DNA of 64,000 nt from Lentzea waywayandensis (lineage in GTDB: Bacteria > Actinomycetota > Actinomycetes > Mycobacteriales > Pseudonocardiaceae): assembly GCF_900115955.1 (NCBI RefSeq), contig NZ_FOYL01000006.1, positions 339,849-403,848 on the forward strand, read 5' to 3'. The notes below the pieces were generated by a model. The model did no database searches, was not told where the DNA came from, and saw nothing but the letters and a program-made list of their open reading frames with translations. Both the position numbers and the translations under genes were made by a program. Below are positions 1 through 8,382 of this stretch, piece after piece (positions within the stretch are counted from its first letter, which is position 1; each line of letters opens with the position of its first letter).

Positions 1-2
1 AC

Positions 3-149
3 CGGTTCAGCGGAGTTGAGCTGGCTGTGGTCGTGGACGCGCTGGAGCAGCCGGTCACGGTGCTGGTGACCGCGCAGGGCGGGGTTCAGTTCGAGGTTCC
101 AGGCGAGTTGCTCGTGGACGGGCTGCGTTCGGTGATCACGATGGGGTGA
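3..149 (+). CDS. C-terminal end of an unidentified protein (partial)
   Basis: An open frame enters from the left edge and ends at TGA 147-149, giving the last 48 residues. It reads as alternating hydrophobic beta-like strands (ELAVVVDALEQPVTVLV) and ends in SVITMG. No family is recognisable from so short a tail. Codon use is third-position GC rich, like the neighbours, which supports a real gene. The following gene starts 63 bases later on the same strand. Confidence 0.45.
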   Translation, partial: RFSGVELAVVVDALEQPVTVLVTAQGGVQFEVPGELLVDGLRSVITMG

Positions 150-212
150 TCCACGTGGTGGCGTAGAGCCACGAACGGGTCGCGTTGCGCCGATCGGCCT
201 AGTCTCCCGCCC

Positions 213-845
213 ATGCGGACGAGGCTGACCCCCATGCAGCAGGCGGTGGTGGACGCCGGGCGCCCCTTGCCGCAGCTGACCGATCCGCTGGAGGTCGAGC
301 TCCAGGTCAGCTCGTTTGCGGGGCCGTTCGCCGACAACGAGGAGTTGTGGGAGGTCGTCGTCCGGCATCTCGAGGAGGTGCCGAGCCGGCGTAGTGCGGC
401 GTTGCTGACGGCGTTGGGGCATTTGCTTCCTGGGCGGCCAGGGGTGTGGGCGCAGGAGGCCGCGCGGCGTCAGGACGAGCCTCAGTGGGATCTGGGAGCG
501 CTCACATTTGGCGAGTGCTGGATCGGTGATCGGTCGATCGACGCGGGATATCTGGCACTGCTGTGCAGTTATTCGTACGGGGACTCGCCGCACGCGATGG
601 TTTTCATGATCGATGAAATCAGCGGGAGTCTCACGCGGCACGCGTTTCTCACTCGGCAGGTCGAGGAGGCGCTGGCTCGGCTGCGGGACGAGATGCGGTT
701 GGAGCTGATCACTCCGGTGGCGGCTCACTGGCTGCTCAGCCGCAGCTACGACCGGTTCGAGCGGCGGCCTGGGCTTGGGGTGAGCATGGACGTTCATCAG
801 ACTCGGCTGGTTGCGCGCAGGAGAATCGCACTGGCGATGAACTAG
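213..845 (+). CDS. Conserved actinobacterial hypothetical protein, 210 aa
   Basis: A soluble protein with no signal peptide or membrane segment. It has an N-terminal helical part (LTPMQQAVVDAG) and a central beta-rich stretch (residues about 95-135) with the pattern YGDSPHAMVFMIDE. I recall that pattern, a hydrophobic strand after an H-A pair, from uncharacterised actinobacterial proteins, but no function is known to me. The ATG at 213 gives full-length coding potential. No clear Shine-Dalgarno sequence precedes it, so the message may be leaderless. It is followed by about 115 non-coding bases before the permease operon and is probably not part of it. Confidence 0.6.
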   Translation: MRTRLTPMQQAVVDAGRPLPQLTDPLEVELQVSSFAGPFADNEELWEVVVRHLEEVPSRRSAALLTALGHLLPGRPGVWAQEAARRQDEPQWDLGALTFGECWIGDRSIDAGYLALLCSYSYGDSPHAMVFMIDEISGSLTRHAFLTRQVEEALARLRDEMRLELITPVAAHWLLSRSYDRFERRPGLGVSMDVHQTRLVARRRIALAMN

Positions 846-960
846 GTGGCCTGTGCGAATCGCAACGTGGTGATTCATCCGACTGTGCAGAGTGTCTGTA
901 GCTCGATCGTGGCTCGGCTATTACTGTCCGAGTTGTCGATCACAGGGCGGAGGGATGATC

Positions 961-2280
961 ATGACCGCTCTACTCGGGCGCGATGATCAGGCCCTCAGTC
1001 GTGTCCCTGACCAGGCGCGGCACCCTTGGTTGTCGGTCGCGACCCAGCGCTTCGGGCAGACGACCGCGCTGAGTCAGTTGTTGCTGGGCGCGACCCTCGG
1101 CTTCGGCATGTCGTTCTGGGACGCGTTCATCGCGCTCACGATCGGGGCCGTGCTCCTCAACGCCGTGGCGATCGCCGTGGGGGTCATCGGGCAGCGGGAA
1201 GGGCTTTCCACGGCCATCCTCACTCGGTGGACCGGGTTCGGGCACGCCGGGTCGGCGGTGCTCGGGCTGATCATCGCCCTGTCGTGCACCGGGTGGTTCG
1301 GGGTGCAGACGGGGCTGGCCGGAGCGACGCTCGCCGGGGTCGCCGGGGTGTTGCCGGCGCCGGTGTGGTCGTTGCTCTTCGGCATCGCGGTCACGGTCAT
1401 CGCCGCCTGTGGCGTGCGGTGGATGGCGTGGACCTCGTACGTGGCGGTGCCCGCGTTCCTGGCGTTGTTGCTCTGGCTCGTGCTGACGAACGTCAACGAT
1501 GTCAGCGCTGCCATCGCCGGTCCGGCGCCGGGGCCGCCGATCGGGATGCTGACCGCGATCACGCTGGTCACCGGCAGTTTCATCGTGGGTGCGGCGGTCG
1601 CGCCGGACATGACGCGCTTCAACCGCACCGAGTGGGACGTCGTCAAGCAGACCGTTCTGGGGATCACGCTCGGCGAGTGGGTCATCGGCCTGGCCGGGGT
1701 GGTGCTCGCTCGCGGGGTCGGTACCACCGACGTCATGGGCGTCATCAGTTCGTCCGGTGGCTGGATCGGCGCGCTGATCGTGGTCACGGCGGTCTTGAAG
1801 ATCAACGACTGGAACCTCTACTCCGCCTCGCTCGGGATCGTGAACCTCGTCGACGCCGTGTTCGCCATGAGGATCAGCCGGGCGCAGGTCACGGTCATGG
1901 TGGGGTGCGCGGGCAGCTTCCTCGCGGCGGCGGGGATCGTGAACCAGTTCAGCCACTTCCTGGTGCTGCTGGGCGTAGTGTTCCCGCCCGTCGCCGGGAT
2001 CATGGTCGCCGAGTACTACGTCGTGCGGCGGTGGCGCAACGAGATCATCTCGACGCGGCCGCACGTGCCGCGGTCGGCGCCTTCGTGGGTGCCCGTCACG
2101 GTGGTCGTCTGGCCCGCCGCGGCCCTCGTCGGCGAACTGTTGCCGTTCGGGCAGTCCAGTGTGAACTCACTCGTGCTCGCGTTCGCGCTGTACGTGTCAG
2201 CTGGACGGCTGGACCTCCTGAGGATGCGGACGCGACGCGCCACCAACCGTAAGGTGGTCGGGGAAGCGAAGGCCGCCTGA
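961..2280 (+). CDS. NCS1-family purine/cytosine (nucleobase or hydantoin) permease
   Basis: A 439-residue integral membrane protein with about 12 hydrophobic segments and the NCS1/CodB-like layout: an early GATLGFGMSFWDAF segment, SCTGWFGVQTGLAG, GSFIVGAAVAPDMTRF (typical of the cytosine-permease branch) and a late INDWNLYSASLGIVN motif. It should import a small nitrogen heterocycle by cation symport. ATG 961 is preferred because the GGAGGG at 949-954 sits six bases upstream; ATG 955 abuts that site and an upstream in-frame GTG lacks one. The gene leads an operon with a hydantoinase (9-base gap), a DUF917 protein and PucR, so the substrate is probably a hydantoin, thiohydantoin or purine-derived compound. 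The substrate itself is inference. Confidence 0.88.
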   Translation: MTALLGRDDQALSRVPDQARHPWLSVATQRFGQTTALSQLLLGATLGFGMSFWDAFIALTIGAVLLNAVAIAVGVIGQREGLSTAILTRWTGFGHAGSAVLGLIIALSCTGWFGVQTGLAGATLAGVAGVLPAPVWSLLFGIAVTVIAACGVRWMAWTSYVAVPAFLALLLWLVLTNVNDVSAAIAGPAPGPPIGMLTAITLVTGSFIVGAAVAPDMTRFNRTEWDVVKQTVLGITLGEWVIGLAGVVLARGVGTTDVMGVISSSGGWIGALIVVTAVLKINDWNLYSASLGIVNLVDAVFAMRISRAQVTVMVGCAGSFLAAAGIVNQFSHFLVLLGVVFPPVAGIMVAEYYVVRRWRNEIISTRPHVPRSAPSWVPVTVVVWPAAALVGELLPFGQSSVNSLVLAFALYVSAGRLDLLRMRTRRATNRKVVGEAKAA

Positions 2281-2289
2281 GGGGTGCAC

Positions 2290-3828
2290 ATGCACATCGG
2301 TATCGACGTCGGCGGCACGAACACCGATGCGGTTCTCGTCGAGGGCCGGCGCGTCCTGGCCGAGTGCAAGGCGACGACCACGGCCGACGTGACGACGGGC
2401 ATCATCGAGGCGGTCAGCGGACTCGCGTTCGACCGGACGGCGATCACCGCGGTCATGATCGGCACGACGCACTTCGTCAACGCCGTCGTGGAGGGCCGCG
2501 GGCTCGCGCGCACGGCGGCGGTGCGGCTCGGACTTCCCGCCACCACGGCACTTCCGCCGTTCGTCGACTGGCCGGAGCCATTGCGGCAGGCCATCGGCGG
2601 GCACGCGTACCTCTGTCACGGCGGCCACGAGTACGACGGCAGGGTCATCTCGCCGCTCGACGAGGACGAGCTGCGCGCGGTGGCCGCCGACATCGCCGCC
2701 AACGACGTGCGGTCGGTCGCCATCTCGTCGGTGTTCTCGTTGGTCAGCAACGACTTCGAACGCCGGGCCGCGGAGATCCTCACGGCCGAGGTGCCGGGCC
2801 TGCTGGTGAGCTTCTCGCACGAGATCGGGCGGCTCGGCCTGCTGGAGCGGGAGAACGCGACGATCATCAACGCCGCGCTGCGCGTGCTCGCCGAGCAGAT
2901 CGCCGACGGGCTCACGGAATCCCTGACGGCACAAGGCATCGACGCCCCGCTCTTCCTCAGCCAGAACGACGGCACGCTGATGGACCTGGAGTACGCGCGC
3001 AGCCACCCGGTCGCCACGTTCTCCTCCGGGCCGACGAACTCCATGCGCGGCGGGGCGTTCCTGTCCGGAACGGACGACTGCGCGGTGATCGACGTCGGCG
3101 GCACGACGACCGACATCGGCATGCTGCACAACGGTTTCCCGCGCGAGGCCTCGTCCGAGGTGCTCATCAGCGGCGTGCGCACCAACTTCCGGATGCCCGA
3201 CGTCCTGTCCGTCGGCCTCGGTGGCGGCAGTGTCGTGCGGCAGCACCGAGGACAGGTCCAGGTGGGGCCGGACAGCGTCGGGTTCCGCCTGTCCGAGCAG
3301 GCCCTGGTGTTCGGCGGCGACACGCTGACGGCGACGGACGTCGCGGTCGCGGCGGGCCTCGCCGACATCGGCGACGCGACGCTGGTGCGCCACCTCGACC
3401 GCACGCTCGTGCGGTCGGTGCTCGACCACGTCCGCGGCCGGATCGCCACGCAGGTCGACCGCATGCGCACGAGCCCGGCGCCGTTGCCCGTCGTGCTGGT
3501 CGGCGGCGGTAGCATCCTCGTACCGGACGGGATCGAGGGCGTCAGCGAGGTCATCAGGCCCGATCACCACGCGTTCGCCAACGCCATCGGCGCCGCGATC
3601 GCGCAGGTCGGCGGCGAGGTCGACCGGGTGTTCACGATGGAACCGAGACGGCGCGACGAGGTGCTCGACGCGGCTCGGCAGGAGGCCGTGGACAAGGCGG
3701 TCGCGGCTGGTGCGAGGGCGGACAGCGTGCGGATCGTCGAGGTCGAGGAGATCCCGCTGGCGTACCTGCCGGGAAACGCGAGCCGGGTGCGGGCGCGTGC
3801 GGTGGGTGATCTGCTGCTCGGCCACTAG
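2290..3828 (+). CDS. Hydantoinase/oxoprolinase family protein (HyuA-like)
   Basis: 512 residues of the ASKHA-fold hydantoinase/oxoprolinase family, which opens five-membered lactam rings with ATP. The N-terminal phosphate-binding loop is IGIDVGGTNTDAVL (Hydant_A_N domain). The Hydantoinase_A domain follows, with SSGPTNSMRGGAF, the DVGGTTTDIG second phosphate loop near residues 270-280 and a GLGGGS motif. The length suits the shorter family members that pair with DUF917 rather than the 700-residue HyuA. The chosen ATG 2290 has GAGGGG just upstream; GTG 2284 is a possible alternative. It lies 9 bases after the permease and 10 before the DUF917 gene, so one transcript is likely. Confidence 0.88.
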   Translation: MHIGIDVGGTNTDAVLVEGRRVLAECKATTTADVTTGIIEAVSGLAFDRTAITAVMIGTTHFVNAVVEGRGLARTAAVRLGLPATTALPPFVDWPEPLRQAIGGHAYLCHGGHEYDGRVISPLDEDELRAVAADIAANDVRSVAISSVFSLVSNDFERRAAEILTAEVPGLLVSFSHEIGRLGLLERENATIINAALRVLAEQIADGLTESLTAQGIDAPLFLSQNDGTLMDLEYARSHPVATFSSGPTNSMRGGAFLSGTDDCAVIDVGGTTTDIGMLHNGFPREASSEVLISGVRTNFRMPDVLSVGLGGGSVVRQHRGQVQVGPDSVGFRLSEQALVFGGDTLTATDVAVAAGLADIGDATLVRHLDRTLVRSVLDHVRGRIATQVDRMRTSPAPLPVVLVGGGSILVPDGIEGVSEVIRPDHHAFANAIGAAIAQVGGEVDRVFTMEPRRRDEVLDAARQEAVDKAVAAGARADSVRIVEVEEIPLAYLPGNASRVRARAVGDLLLGH

Positions 3829-3838
3829 GGTCACGCGC

Positions 3839-4900
3839 ATGCACCTGCTCCAGCCCGACGAGGTGGACCAGCTCGCCCTGGGCGTGGTCGTGCTCGGCAG
3901 CGGGGGTGGGGGCGGCGAGCACGAGACCCACGCGTTCGCCGCGATGCTGCGGCACGAGATGCGGCAGAGCGGCCCGGTCACGGTGCTGTCGCCGGAGGAG
4001 GCCGATCCGGACGGCTACGGCGCGCGGGTCGGACTGATCGGCGCCCCTACCGTGATGATCGAGAAGCTGCCGTCCGGCCTGGAGGCCGAAGAGGCCCTGA
4101 AGGCGTTGCAGGCGCAGGACTCCACGCCCGTGACGGCTGTCATCGGGTGGGAGATCGGCGGGTGCAACGGCCTGTTGCCGCTGATCCTGGCCGCGCGGCT
4201 GGGGCTGCCGTACGTCGACGTGGACGGGATGGGGCGGGCGTTCCCGCGGGTCGACCAGACGACCTACGACGCGGCAGGCCTGCCCACGACCCCGTTGGCC
4301 ATCACCGAACCCAGCGGCAACCGCGCGGTGCTCGACTCGACCGGCATCGAGAAGCTCGCGCGCACCGTGATGGTCGACTTCGGCGGCTGGGCGATGATGG
4401 TCGCGAAGCCGTTGAAGCTCGCGGACGCGGTCAAAGCGGGCATAACGGGCTCACTCGCACGTGCCCTCGAACTGGGCGGGATCTGGTCGCAGCACACGGT
4501 TCCGGTGCGGGAGCGGGCCGCGGCGTCCGGCGGTTTCCTTGTCACGCGGGGAAAAGTCGTCGAAGTCTGGCGCGAGTCGGTCGGGGACTTTCCACGCGGA
4601 ACGGTGGCGCTGCGGCGGCTGGACACCGACGATGCGTATGTGCGCCTGGAGATGCAGGGTGAGTACCTCGTCGCGCTCGCGGACGGCGAGCCGCTCGTGA
4701 CGACGCCTGATCTGCTGTGCTGCCTGGACGCCGAGACGGGCCACCCGCTGTCCACCGAACGGCTCAGGTTCGGCGCGGTCGTGGACGTGGTAGCGCTCCC
4801 ATCACCGCCGCAATGGGTGCGAAGAGAGATGCTCGGCAGGGTCGATCCGCGGGCGTTCGGCTACGACCTCGACTACGTGCCTTTCCGGAACGCCGAGTGA
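3839..4900 (+). CDS. DUF917 / S-methyl-thiohydantoin desulfurase-type protein
   Basis: 353 residues with the DUF917 hallmarks: an N-terminal LGSGGGGG loop, a GWEIGGCNG block (residues about 102-110), LGLPYVDVDGMGRAFP, then a C-terminal beta-rich domain. The family is now called the S-methyl thiohydantoin desulfurase domain and is nearly always beside a hydantoinase/oxoprolinase. It is expected to act on a cyclic ureide or thio-ureide before or after ring opening. Stop TGA 4898-4900 overlaps the GTG of the next gene, so translation is probably coupled to PucR. The reaction in this organism is inferred from family and context only. Confidence 0.85.
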   Translation: MHLLQPDEVDQLALGVVVLGSGGGGGEHETHAFAAMLRHEMRQSGPVTVLSPEEADPDGYGARVGLIGAPTVMIEKLPSGLEAEEALKALQAQDSTPVTAVIGWEIGGCNGLLPLILAARLGLPYVDVDGMGRAFPRVDQTTYDAAGLPTTPLAITEPSGNRAVLDSTGIEKLARTVMVDFGGWAMMVAKPLKLADAVKAGITGSLARALELGGIWSQHTVPVRERAAASGGFLVTRGKVVEVWRESVGDFPRGTVALRRLDTDDAYVRLEMQGEYLVALADGEPLVTTPDLLCCLDAETGHPLSTERLRFGAVVDVVALPSPPQWVRREMLGRVDPRAFGYDLDYVPFRNAE

Positions 4901-6432
4901 TCGACGACGCAGACTCCCTGACCGTGCGCGATCTGCTGGAGATCGGCGTGCTCGGCGACGCGACCCTGCTGGCGGGCCAGCGCGGCGTCGGCACCGAGGT
5001 CGCGGACGTGCGGCTGGCAGCGGACATGACGGCCGTCGAGGCGTGCTCGGCGGGCGACCTGGTGATCCTGACCGGGCACCAGCCGTACCTCGTCGAGGTG
5101 GCGCTGCGCCGGGCCTACAGCGCGGACGTGCGGGCTGTCGTCCTGGTGCGGCCGTCGACCGGCTCCTACCAGGCTCCGTCCACCGCGACGATCTCGTTCG
5201 CGAACCGGCTCGGCGTGCCGCTGCTCCAGATCGACGCGGACGACCCGCTGCTGGTCGCGGACGCGTTGCGCACGGCCGTGCGGCGTCCCGAGGTCGCGGC
5301 GGCCCGGCTGCTCAACGCCGTCACCGCGCGGCTGGGGCGCAGCAGGCCCGATCCGCGTTCGGTGATCACGATCCTGTCCGGCGAGCTGCACGTGACGTGC
5401 GCGGTGATCAGCGCGGACGGCACCGCGATCGAGGGCGTCTCCCCGCCCGGCCTGCCGCCGGACCTGCTGGCCGGTTCCGTCGCCACCACCGTCGAGATGA
5501 CCGAGGGCTTCGCCGTGGCCGTGCCGGTGGAGACCGACCGGACCGGGCACGTGCACCTGTGGCTCGTCTCGCACGCCCGCGGCAGCAACAAGCGCTGGGC
5601 GGAGACCGTCCAGCAGATCAGTCAGGTCGCCTCGTGGGCGCTCGGCAACTGGGTCGCCGCGGAACGCCTCGAAACCGAGCGCCGCGCCCGTTCCCGCGGC
5701 TCACTGCTGTCCGAACTGCTCGCCTCGGGTGACGACGTGCCGCCGCAGCTCGTGCAGCAGGCCGTGCTCGCCGGGTGGCGGCTCGACGGCTGGCACACCG
5801 GCGTCCACATGGCGCCGAACCCGCCCGCGCCGGACGCGCTCGACACCGCCAACACCGAACGGCTGCGCGTCGAGCTGTCCCGCCGCGGCCTGCACGGCCA
5901 GCTGGTCGAGGGCGCGGAGGGCTGGTCGTTCTGGCTCACCAACGACTCCGAGCCGCCGCAGTCGCAGCACCGCGAGCTGACCACGAAGATCGCGCAGGTG
6001 CTGGGCGGCTGTCCGCTCGTGGCCGGCATCGGGCGCCCGCACCCCGGCGTCTCCGGCGTGGGCAGGTCGCTGGCCGAAGCGCGCGAGGCCGCGGCGATGA
6101 CCGGCGTGGTGAAGGTCGTGCACATCGACGAACTGGGCGTGCGGCGGCTGCTGTCGATGGCGGCCGAGACGCCGGCGCTGGTCGAACAGGCCGCGCGCCT
6201 GCTGGAACCGCTGGCGGGCGTGGAGGACGGGCAGCTGCTGCGCACCCTCGCCATCTACCTGGACGAGGAGTCGGTGACGTCGTCGGCGGCCGTGCGGTTG
6301 AAGGTGCACCGCAACACGGTGGCGCAGCGGATCAACCGGGCCGAACAGTTGCTCGGCGTCAGCCTGCTGAACCCGGACGAGCGGCTCGCCGTCCACCTGG
6401 CGTGCAGGGCGGTCCGCGCCTCCGACGAGTGA
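4897..6432 (+). CDS. PucR-family transcriptional regulator
   Basis: 511 residues starting at GTG 4897, which overlaps the preceding stop as GTGA. The N-terminal PucR domain begins at SLTVRDLLEIGVLGDATLLAG and contains LVILTGHQPYL. A central GGDEF-like/GAF-like region follows. The C-terminal PucR HTH_30 domain reads LAIYLDEESVTSSAAVRLKVHRNTVAQRINRAEQLLG in spaced form (residues about 450-490). Members of this family sense purine-degradation intermediates and control the catabolic genes beside them. Being last in the operon, it is likely an autoregulated activator of the upstream permease/hydantoinase/DUF917 genes. Confidence 0.9.
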   Translation: MIDDADSLTVRDLLEIGVLGDATLLAGQRGVGTEVADVRLAADMTAVEACSAGDLVILTGHQPYLVEVALRRAYSADVRAVVLVRPSTGSYQAPSTATISFANRLGVPLLQIDADDPLLVADALRTAVRRPEVAAARLLNAVTARLGRSRPDPRSVITILSGELHVTCAVISADGTAIEGVSPPGLPPDLLAGSVATTVEMTEGFAVAVPVETDRTGHVHLWLVSHARGSNKRWAETVQQISQVASWALGNWVAAERLETERRARSRGSLLSELLASGDDVPPQLVQQAVLAGWRLDGWHTGVHMAPNPPAPDALDTANTERLRVELSRRGLHGQLVEGAEGWSFWLTNDSEPPQSQHRELTTKIAQVLGGCPLVAGIGRPHPGVSGVGRSLAEAREAAAMTGVVKVVHIDELGVRRLLSMAAETPALVEQAARLLEPLAGVEDGQLLRTLAIYLDEESVTSSAAVRLKVHRNTVAQRINRAEQLLGVSLLNPDERLAVHLACRAVRASDE

Positions 6433-6434
6433 GG

Positions 6435-7502
6435 TCAGGTCGGCACGAACGCGGGCAGGACGGCGTCGACCTCGAAGCCGCCGTCGTCGGTCGGGCCAGC
6501 CGTGAGGGTGCCGCCGACCATCTCGACGCGGCCACGCAGGCCGAGCAGACCGCTGCCGGAGCCGGGCAGCGCGAGGGCGGGGATGGCGGACGGCCTGGTG
6601 TTGCGGATGACCGCGCGGACGCTGCTCGGTCCACAGTGGATGGTGATCTCGGTGTGGGCGCCGGGAGCGTGCTTGTGGACGTTGGTCAGCGACTCCTGGA
6701 CCACCCGGTACATGGTGCGGCGCACGGCGGGCGAGATGGTGTCCGCGTCACCGTGTTCGGTCAGCGTGATCTCCAGGCCGGTGGCGGCGGAGTCGGCGAC
6801 GAGGCGGGAGAGCCGGTCGGGCAGCACGTCCGGGATGCGCGCGGCACGGCCGGACCGCAGCACACCGACGAGGTCGCGCAGTTCGGCCAACGAGTGGCAA
6901 CCCGCGACGCGTAGTTCCTCCGCGGCCTTGCGCACGTCATCGTCCTTGGCGACCATGCGCAACGCACCGGCGTGCAGCACCATCAGGTTCAGCCGGTGCG
7001 TGACGACGTCGTGCATCTCGGCCGCGAGCCTGGTGCGTTCGTCCGCGCGGGCGTGCTCGGCCGTCAGTTCGCGTTCCCGGTCGGCGAGCGCCTCCACGAA
7101 CCGGCGCCGTTCGCCGAGGTGAAGGCCGGTCAGGCCGGCGATCGCGATCAGGCCGGGGCCGATGAGACCGTCCGGCATCGTCCACACCGCGGAGCCGACG
7201 GACCACGTGAGGGCGTGGACGACCACGAGCCAGCGGTGCCTCGTCGTGCGGGCGGTGATGGAGTAGGCGGACACGACCGAGGCGAAGGTCGGGGTGAACA
7301 GCGCGAGGAAAGCGATTGCCGAGCCGGAGGCGACGGGGTGGGTGCGCTGCCACCACAACGCCGCCGCCGCGAGCAGGTGGATCGTGACGTAGAACGTCGT
7401 CGAGGCGGCCACGAGATGCGACGGCGCGGGCAGGGCGAACTCGCGCACGATCCCGAGCGCTGCCACGAGCAGCGCCAGCGCCAGCTCTCCGGCCCGTGTC
7501 AC
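6435..7502 (-). CDS. NarL-type sensor histidine kinase (orphan)
   Basis: 355 residues: four to five N-terminal membrane segments (residues about 7-125) form a membrane-embedded sensor. A short coiled region leads to a HisKA_3 dimerisation helix with phosphoacceptor His164 in AAEMHDVVTHRL. An HATPase_c domain follows, with N-box QESLTNVHKHAPG and a GSGLLGLRGRVEMVGG G-box. All residues needed for autophosphorylation are visible. It is convergent with pucR, the two stops being two bases apart. Families of this type normally sit directly beside a LuxR-type response regulator. None is present on either side, so its partner must lie elsewhere. Confidence 0.88.
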   Translation of the reverse strand: MTRAGELALALLVAALGIVREFALPAPSHLVAASTTFYVTIHLLAAAALWWQRTHPVASGSAIAFLALFTPTFASVVSAYSITARTTRHRWLVVVHALTWSVGSAVWTMPDGLIGPGLIAIAGLTGLHLGERRRFVEALADRERELTAEHARADERTRLAAEMHDVVTHRLNLMVLHAGALRMVAKDDDVRKAAEELRVAGCHSLAELRDLVGVLRSGRAARIPDVLPDRLSRLVADSAATGLEITLTEHGDADTISPAVRRTMYRVVQESLTNVHKHAPGAHTEITIHCGPSSVRAVIRNTRPSAIPALALPGSGSGLLGLRGRVEMVGGTLTAGPTDDGGFEVDAVLPAFVPT

Positions 7503-7582
7503 GCGGGTGACGATACTGCCGCTTTTGTGCCCTGGATCACCTACTGGAGCAGGGCGTTGACCCTACTTTCGCAGGTGGCGAC

Positions 7583-8231
7583 CTACGGCTTTTCCGCCTG
7601 CCGGACGCCCGCGTCCGTTCGCTGCACTTCCTTGCGGAACAGCGCCGTCCACAGGAACGACTTGCCGAACGCGGGGGAGTCCGGCGGCTCCTCCGTCATC
7701 CGGCGCAGGTCGACCTCGGTGAGGTCCTGGAAGATCCAACGCAGGTCGTCTGGGGAGTAGCCGACGCCGCCGGACAGCCCGGACTGCCGGTACAGGTCCG
7801 CGTCCGGCGTGGCGGTGCCCTCCTCCGCGGTGAAGCAGGTGAGCGCGAAGTGGCCGCCGGGCGCGAGCACGCGGTCGAGCAGCGCGAGATAGCCGATGCG
7901 GCGGTGCGGTGGCAGGTGGTGGAAGCAGCCCGAGTCGTAGACCAGGTCGTACGAGCCCTCGGTCGCGAACGCGTCGCCGTGCCGGAACCGGACGTCCAGG
8001 CCTTCGGAACGTTCGGTGGCCCACCTGATGGCGGTGGCCGAGATGTCCACGGCGTCGACCTGGAACCCGTTGCGTGCCAGGAAGAGAGCGTTGCGGCCGG
8101 GTCCGCAGCCGACGTCGAGCGCCCTGCCCGGCGTGATCAGGCCGCGCTCCAGGTCAGCGGTCGGCTTCCGGCGCGAACAAACCGTCCAGCAACGCCATCA
8201 CGTCGTCGATCGTCCGCACGTTCCGCTGCAC
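7583..8231 (-). pseudogene. SAM-dependent methyltransferase, broken by a frameshift and probable internal deletion
   Basis: The downstream frame (7583-8197) reads a class I methyltransferase core: LDVGCGPGRNALFL (motif I), VDAVDIS, YDLVYDSGCFHHLPPHR and VLAPGGHFALTCF. It has no ATG or GTG until GTG 8050, which lies after motif I. The normal N-terminus, from GTG 8229-8231 behind a GGGGG tract and reading RTIDDVMALLDGLFAPEADR, is in another frame and stops at TGA near 8158. The two frames meet where homologues usually have 20-40 more residues, so a deletion with frame change is likely. A truncated 155-residue product from GTG 8050 would lack the SAM-binding loop. Confidence 0.6.
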
Positions 8232-8281
8232 TCAAACCCCCAGGTGGACGCGTTGCCAGTCTACCTGGAAGGGGTAGGCGG

Positions 8282-8382
8282 TTGCGGCCTCGTACGGTGT
8301 ATGGCAACATCAGTTAGGTGATCTACTGACCCCGCTTCCAGCGCATCCGTGCCCGATTTCCCTTCGGCGGTGGGGGTCCCTC
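8282..8382 (+). promoter_or_regulatory. Putative leader of the ABC-F gene with two minimal upstream ORFs
   Basis: Between the decayed methyltransferase and the ABC-F start there is a weak TTGCGG (8282-8287). Two very short frames follow: ATG 8301 to TGA 8321 (MATSVR) and GTG 8318 to TGA 8329 (VIY). Antibiotic-resistance ABC-F genes are commonly controlled by attenuation through such short leader ORFs. No convincing terminator/antiterminator pair is visible by eye, so this is only a suggestion. Confidence 0.2.

Noticed and set aside
970-2064. Long minus-strand open frame antisense to the permease gene
   Set aside because: Arises from high GC third positions of the plus-strand gene; its product is rich in Arg, His, Asp and Pro with no domain, while the plus frame gives a complete NCS1 permease.
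2197-3981. 594-codon minus-strand frame over the hydantoinase gene
   Set aside because: Shadow of the plus-strand gene; low-complexity R/H/D/E-rich product and no start site.
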